Notes under the pieces: model-generated
What the model saw: the letters and a program-made list of their open reading frames with translations, nothing else
Told to the model about the DNA's origin: nothing
The model's database searches: none
In this document: positions 59,001 to 64,000 of the stretch, one piece after another
How positions within the stretch are numbered: the stretch's first letter is position 1
Layout: every line of letters starts with the position of its first letter
Assembly (NCBI GenBank): GCA_023055355.1
Contig: JALJCS010000030.1
Coordinates: 682,001-746,000 of the forward strand
DNA length: 64,000 nt
Direction of reading: 5' to 3'
Source: Agelaius tricolor
Taxonomy: Eukaryota; Chordata; Aves; Passeriformes; Icteridae
Made by a program: the position numbers and the translations under genes

Positions 59001-62000
59001 ATAGAGAAAACAGTACTTTACCACTCTCCTGCCTTTTCCATTGTTCTTATATTCGAAAAGAACGTGTTTTGGAAATCAATTCCTTCTTGCAAAACTCTTT
59101 GCAAACATTCGTGCAAGTTTAGAAAAAGATTTTGGATGTTTTCTTGACTGGCACAGTTTCTCTTTGCAAGATATGGTGGAAAAGCTTTTTGCTGCATGTT
59201 GAACGACAAAAGCCGAAGAAGACGGAGAGACGCAGCTCACCGAAGCGAAGTGCCGGTCCCGGGCATTTTTCGTGAGTAGCCGCTCTCAGGAGCTCCCTGC
59301 GCTCGGCACAATGTTATGCGCAAAGAAGCCGCTTCTTCGCCTCCGGGAGACGGGGAGAACGGCAGCTTCCCGAAGGCGAAGATGCAAGCCGCAGCAAACA
59401 GGCACAGAATGGGGAGCATTCAGACATAGAGAAAACAGTACTTTACCAGTCTCCTGCCTTTTCCATTGTTCTTATATTCGAAAAGAACGAGTTTTGGACA
59501 ACTGTCTTTTCCTTCCTGTAAAACTCTTTACAGACCTCCGTGTAAGTTTAGTACAAGATTTTGGATGTTCTGTTTACTAGCACAGTTTCTCTTTGCAAGA
59601 TACGGTGGAAAAGCTTTTTGCTGCATGTTGAACGACAAGAGCTGAAGAAGACTGAGAGACGCAGGTCTCCGAAGCGAAGTGCCGGTCCCGGGCATTTTTC
59701 GTCAGAAGCCGCTCTCAGGAGCCCCCTGCGCTCGGCACAATATTGTGCGCAAAGAAGCCGCTTCTTCGCCTCCGGGAGACGGGGAGAGCGTCAGCTTCCC
59801 GAAGGCGAAGATGCAAGCCGCAGCAAAGAGGCACAGTGTGGGCAGCATTCAGACTTAGAGAAAACAGTACTTTACCACTCTCCTGCCTTTTCCATTGTTC
59901 TTATATTCGAAAAGAAGGAGTTTTGGACAACTGTCTTTTCCTTCCTGTAAAACTCTTTACAGACCTCCGTGTAAGTTTAGTACAAGATTTTGGATGTTCT
60001 GTTTACTAGCACAGTTTCTCTTTGCAAGATACGGTGGAAAAGCTTTTTGCTGCATGTTGAACGACAAGAGCTGAAGAAGACGGAGAGACGCAGCTCACCG
60101 AAGCGAAGTGCCGGTCCCGGGCATTTTTCGTCAGAAGCCGCTCTCAGGAGCCCCCTGCGCTCGGCACAATATTGTGCGCAAAGAAGCCGCTTCTTCGCCT
60201 CCCGGAGACGGAGAGCGTCAGCGTCCCAAATGCAAGCCGCAGCAAACAGGCACAGAATTGGCAGCATTAGACATAGAGAAAACAGTACTTTACCAGTCTC
60301 CTGCCTTTTCCATTGTTCTTATATTCGAAAAGAACGAGTTTTGGACGACTGTCTTTTCCTTCCTGCAAAACTCTTTGCAAACCTCCGTGCAAATATAGAA
60401 AACGATTTTGGATGTTTTCTTTACTGGAACAGATTATTTTTGCAAGATACGGTGGAAAAGCTTTTTGCTGCATGTTGAACGACAAAAGCCGAAGAAGACG
60501 GAGAGACGCAGCTCACCGAAGCTAAGTGCCGGTCCCGGGCATTTTTCGTCAGAAGCCGCTCTCAGGAGCTCCCTGCGCTCGGTACAATGTTATGCGCAAA
60601 GAAGCCGCTTCTTCGCCTCCGGGAGACGGGGAGAACGGCAGCTTCCCGAAGGCGAAGATGCAAGCCGCAGCAAACAGGCACAGAATGGGGAGCATTCAGA
60701 CATAGAGAAAACAGTACTTTACCAGTCTCCTGCCTTTTCCATTGTTCTTATATTCGAAAAGAACGAGTTTTGGACAACTGTCTTTTCCTTCTTGCAAAAC
60801 TCTTTGCAAACCTCCGTGTAAGTTTAGAAAACGATTTTGGATGTTCTGTTTACTAGCACAGTTTCTCTTTGCAAGATACGGTGGAAAAGCTTTTTGCTGC
60901 ATGTTGAACGACAAGAGCTGAAGAAGACGGAGAGACGCAGCTCTCCGAAGCGAAGTGCCGGTCCCGGGCATTTTTGCTGAGAAACCGCTCTCAGGAGCTC
61001 CCTGCGCTCGGCACAATATTGTGCGCAAAGAAGCCGCTTCTTCGCCTCCCGGAGACGGAGAGAGCGTCAGCGTCCCAAAATGCAAGCCGCACCAAACAGG
61101 CACAGAATGGGCAGCATTAGACATAGAGAAAACAGTACTTTACCAGTCTCCTGCCTTTTCCATTGTTCTTATATTCGAAAAGAACGAGTTTTGGACAACT
61201 GTCTTTTCCTTCTTGCAAAACTATTTGCAGACCTCTGTGCAAATATAGAAAACGATTTTGGATGTTCTGTTTACTAGCACAGTTTCTCTTTGCAAGATAC
61301 GGTGGAAAAGCTTTTTGCTGCATGTTGAACGACAAGAGCTGAAGAAGACGGAGAGACGCAGCTCTCCGAAGCGAAGTGCCGGTCCCGGGCATTTTTGCTG
61401 AGAAACCGCTCTCAGGAGCTCCCTGCGCTCGGCACAATATTGTGCGCAAAGAAGCCGCTTCTTCGCCTCCGGGAGACGGGGAGAGCGGCAGCTTCCCGAA
61501 GGCGAAGATGCAAGCCGCAGCAAAGAGGCACAGTGTGGGCAGCATTCAGACTTAGAGAAAACAGTACTTTACCAGTCTCCTGCCTTTTCCATTGTTCTTA
61601 TATTCGAAAAGAACGAGTTTTGGAAATCAATTCCTTCTTGCAAAACTCTTTGCAAACATTCGTGCAAGTTTAGAAAAAGATTTTGGATGTTTTCTTGACT
61701 GGCAAAGTTTCTCTTTTCAAGATATGGTGGAAAAGCTTTTTGCTGCATGTTGAACGACAAAAGCCGAAGAAGACGGAGAGACGCAGCTCACCGAAGCTAA
61801 GTGCCGGTCCCGGGCATTTTTCGTCAGAAGCCGCTCTCAGGAGCTCCCTGCGCTCGGCACAATGTTATGCGCAAAGAAGCCGCTTCTTCGCCTCCGGGAG
61901 ACGGGGAGAGCGTCAGCGTCCCAAATGCAAGCCGCAGCAAACAGGCACAGAATGGGGAGCATTCAGACATAGAGAAAACAGTACTTTACCACTCTCCTGC

Positions 62001-64000
62001 CTTTTCCATTGTTCTTATATTCGAAAAGAACGTGTTTTGGAAATCAATTCCTTCTTGCAAAACTCTTTGCAAACATTCGTGCAAGTTTAGAAAAAGATTT
62101 TGGATGTTTTCTTGACTGGCACAGTTTCTCTTTGCAAGATATGGTGGAAAAGCTTTTTGCTGCATGTTGAACGACAAGAGCTGAAGAAGACGGAGAGACG
62201 CAGCTCACCGAAGCGAAGTGCCGGTCCCGGGCATTTTTCGTGAGTAGCCGCTCTCAGGAGCTCCCCGCGCTCGGCACAATGTTGTGTGCAAAGAAGCCGC
62301 TTCTTCGCCTCCGGGAGACGGGGAGAACGGCAGCTTCCCGAAGGCGAAGATGCAAGCCGCAGCAAACAGGCACAGAATGGGGAGCATTCAGACATAGAGA
62401 AAACAGTACTTTACCAGTCTCCTGCCTTTTCCATTGTTCTTATATTCGAAAAGAACGAGTTTTGGACAACTGTCTTTTCCTTCTTGCAAAACTCTTTGCA
62501 AACCTCCGTGTAAGTTTAGAAAACGATTTTGGATGTTCTGTTTACTAGCACAGTTTCTCTTTGCAAGATACGGTGGAAAAGCTTTTTGCTGCATGTTGAA
62601 CGACAAGAGCTGAAGAAGACGGAGAGACGCAGCTCTCCGAAGCGAAGTGCCGGTCCCGGGCATTTTTCGTCAGAAGCCGCTCTCAGGAGCCCCCTGCGCT
62701 CGGCACAATATTGTGCGCAAAGAAGCCGCTTCTTCGCCTCCCGGAGACGGAGAGAGCGTCAGCGTCCCAAAATGCAAGCCGCAGCAAAGAGGCACAGAAT
62801 GGGCAGCATTAGACATAGAGAAAACAGTACTTTACCAGTCTCCTGCCTTTTCCATTGTTCTTATATTCGAAAAGAACGAGTTTTGGACAACTGTCTTTTC
62901 CTTCCTGCAAAACTCTTTGCAAACCTCCGTGCAAATATAGAAAACGATTTTGGATGTTTTCTTTACTGGAACAGATTATTTTTGCAAGATACGGTGGAAA
63001 AGCTTTTTGCTGCATGTTGAACGACAAGAGCCGAAGAAGACGGAGAGACGCAGCTCACCGAAGCTAAGTGCCGGTCCCGGGCATTTTTCGTCAGAAGCCG
63101 CTCTCAGGAGCTCCCTGCGCTCGGCACAATGTTATGCGCAAAGAAGCCGCTTCTTCGCCTCCCGGAGACGGAGAGAGCGTCAGCGTCCCAAATGCAAGCC
63201 GCAGCAAACAGGCACAGAATGGGGAGCATTCAGACATAGAGAAAACAGTACTTTACCACTCTCCTGCCTTTTCCATTGTTCTTATATTCGAAAAGAACGT
63301 GTTTTGGAAATCAATTCCTTCTTGCAAAACTCTTTGCAAACATTCGTGCAAGTTTAGATAAAGATTTTGGATGTTTTCTTGACTCGCACAGTTTCTCTTT
63401 GCAAGATATGGTGGAAAAGCTTTTTGCTGCATGTTGAACGACAAAAGCCGAAGAAGACGGAGAGACGCAGCTCTCCGAAGCTAACTGCCGGTCCCGGGCA
63501 TTTTTGCTGAGAAACCGCTCTCAGGAGCCCCCTGCGCTCGGCACAATGTTGTGTGCAAAGAAGCCGCTTCTTCGCCTCCGGGAGACGGAGAGAGCGGCAG
63601 CTTCCCGAAGGCGAAGATGCAAGCCGCAGCAAAGAGGCACAGTGTGGGCAGCATTCAGACTTAGAGAAAACAGTACTTTACCACTCTCCTGCCTTTTCCA
63701 TTGTTCTTATATTCGAAAAGAACGAGTTTTGGACAACTATCTTTTCCTTCTTGCAAAACTATTTGCAGACCTCTGTGCAAATATAGAAAACGATTTTGGA
63801 TGTTTTCTTTACTGGAACAGATTATTTTTGCAAGATACGGTGGAAAAGCTTTTTGCTGCATGTTGAACGACAAGAGCCGAAGAAGACGGAGAGACGCAGC
63901 TCACCGAAGCTAAGTGCCGGTCCCGGGCATTTTTCGTCAGAAGCCGCTCTCAGGAGCTCCCTGCGCTCGGCACAATGTTATGCGCAAAGAAGCCGCTTCT
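56006..64000 (+). repeat. Satellite array, right block (~429-bp monomer)
   Basis: Same family and orientation as 1-2190, in at least 18 monomers; it continues beyond the window. Landmark agagaaaacagtac starts at 56446, 56867, 57296, 57725, 58154, 58582, 59003, 59428, 59857, 60275, 60704, 61125, 61554, 61971, 62396, 62817, 63238 and 63663. Lengths fall near 429, 425, 421 and 417 bp. The 4-bp loss is in the A/T-rich half (gttttggaaatcaattcc variants), and the 8-bp loss is in the CpG-rich half (gcgtcccaaatgcaagcc variants). The first monomer (56006-56445) is the most diverged, as at array edges. Open frames of up to 175 codons are by-products of a length near 3 x 143. Confidence 0.96.

Noticed and set aside
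56620..64000. Many 90-175 codon open frames on both strands in the satellite, repeated as near-identical proteins
   Set aside because: They recur because the monomer is tandemly repeated and its full length (429) is a multiple of three. They lie on both strands, overlap, drift with the small indels and have no domain or signal.
56006..64000. CRISPR-like array
   Set aside because: The repeats are contiguous ~429-bp monomers without spacers, in a vertebrate genome.

Overview
This is vertebrate nuclear DNA, almost certainly from a bird and most likely a songbird. The evidence is several CR1 retrotransposon copies, solo LTRs of avian ERV types (TG...CA ends with 5- or 6-bp target-site duplications), and a decayed avian ERVL-like provirus. 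I find no complete host protein gene, no RNA gene and no bacterial-type feature. Species and chromosome cannot be read from the sequence.

Layout: (1) 1-2345 is the end of a tandem satellite array with a monomer of about 429 bp. (2) 2349-3287 is the 3' end of a retrovirus: an Env transmembrane-subunit fragment, a polypurine tract and one LTR, joined directly to the satellite edge. (3) 3288-15876 is mostly single-copy DNA. It holds a degenerate repeat family (9.8-15 kb), a CCTTG-rich low-complexity block that flips strand near 11606, and a solo LTR at 13157-13568. (4) 15877-36690 holds CR1 copies and solo LTRs separated by featureless DNA, with a few exon-like islands. (5) 36696-49147 is an ERVL-like provirus (LTR-gag-pro-pol-env-LTR). 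Its 5' LTR carries a solo LTR that itself carries another LTR, and its env is split by a further solo LTR. (6) 49153-56005 is CR1 fragments, one solo LTR inside a CR1, a 240-bp pyrimidine tract and exon-like islands. (7) 56006-64000 is a second array of the same satellite in the same orientation, running off the window.

The two arrays enclose about 53.7 kb of non-satellite DNA rich in nested LTRs. The satellite shows length classes (about 429, 425, 421 and 417 bp) produced by two independent small indels in the two halves of the monomer, and the left array shows a two-monomer higher-order repeat. All retroviral reading frames are broken by stops or insertions. Exon-like islands with plausible splice sites lie on both strands (30736-30912 and 49260-49460 on +; 35156-35286 and 53211-53255 on -). 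I could not name a gene for any of them.
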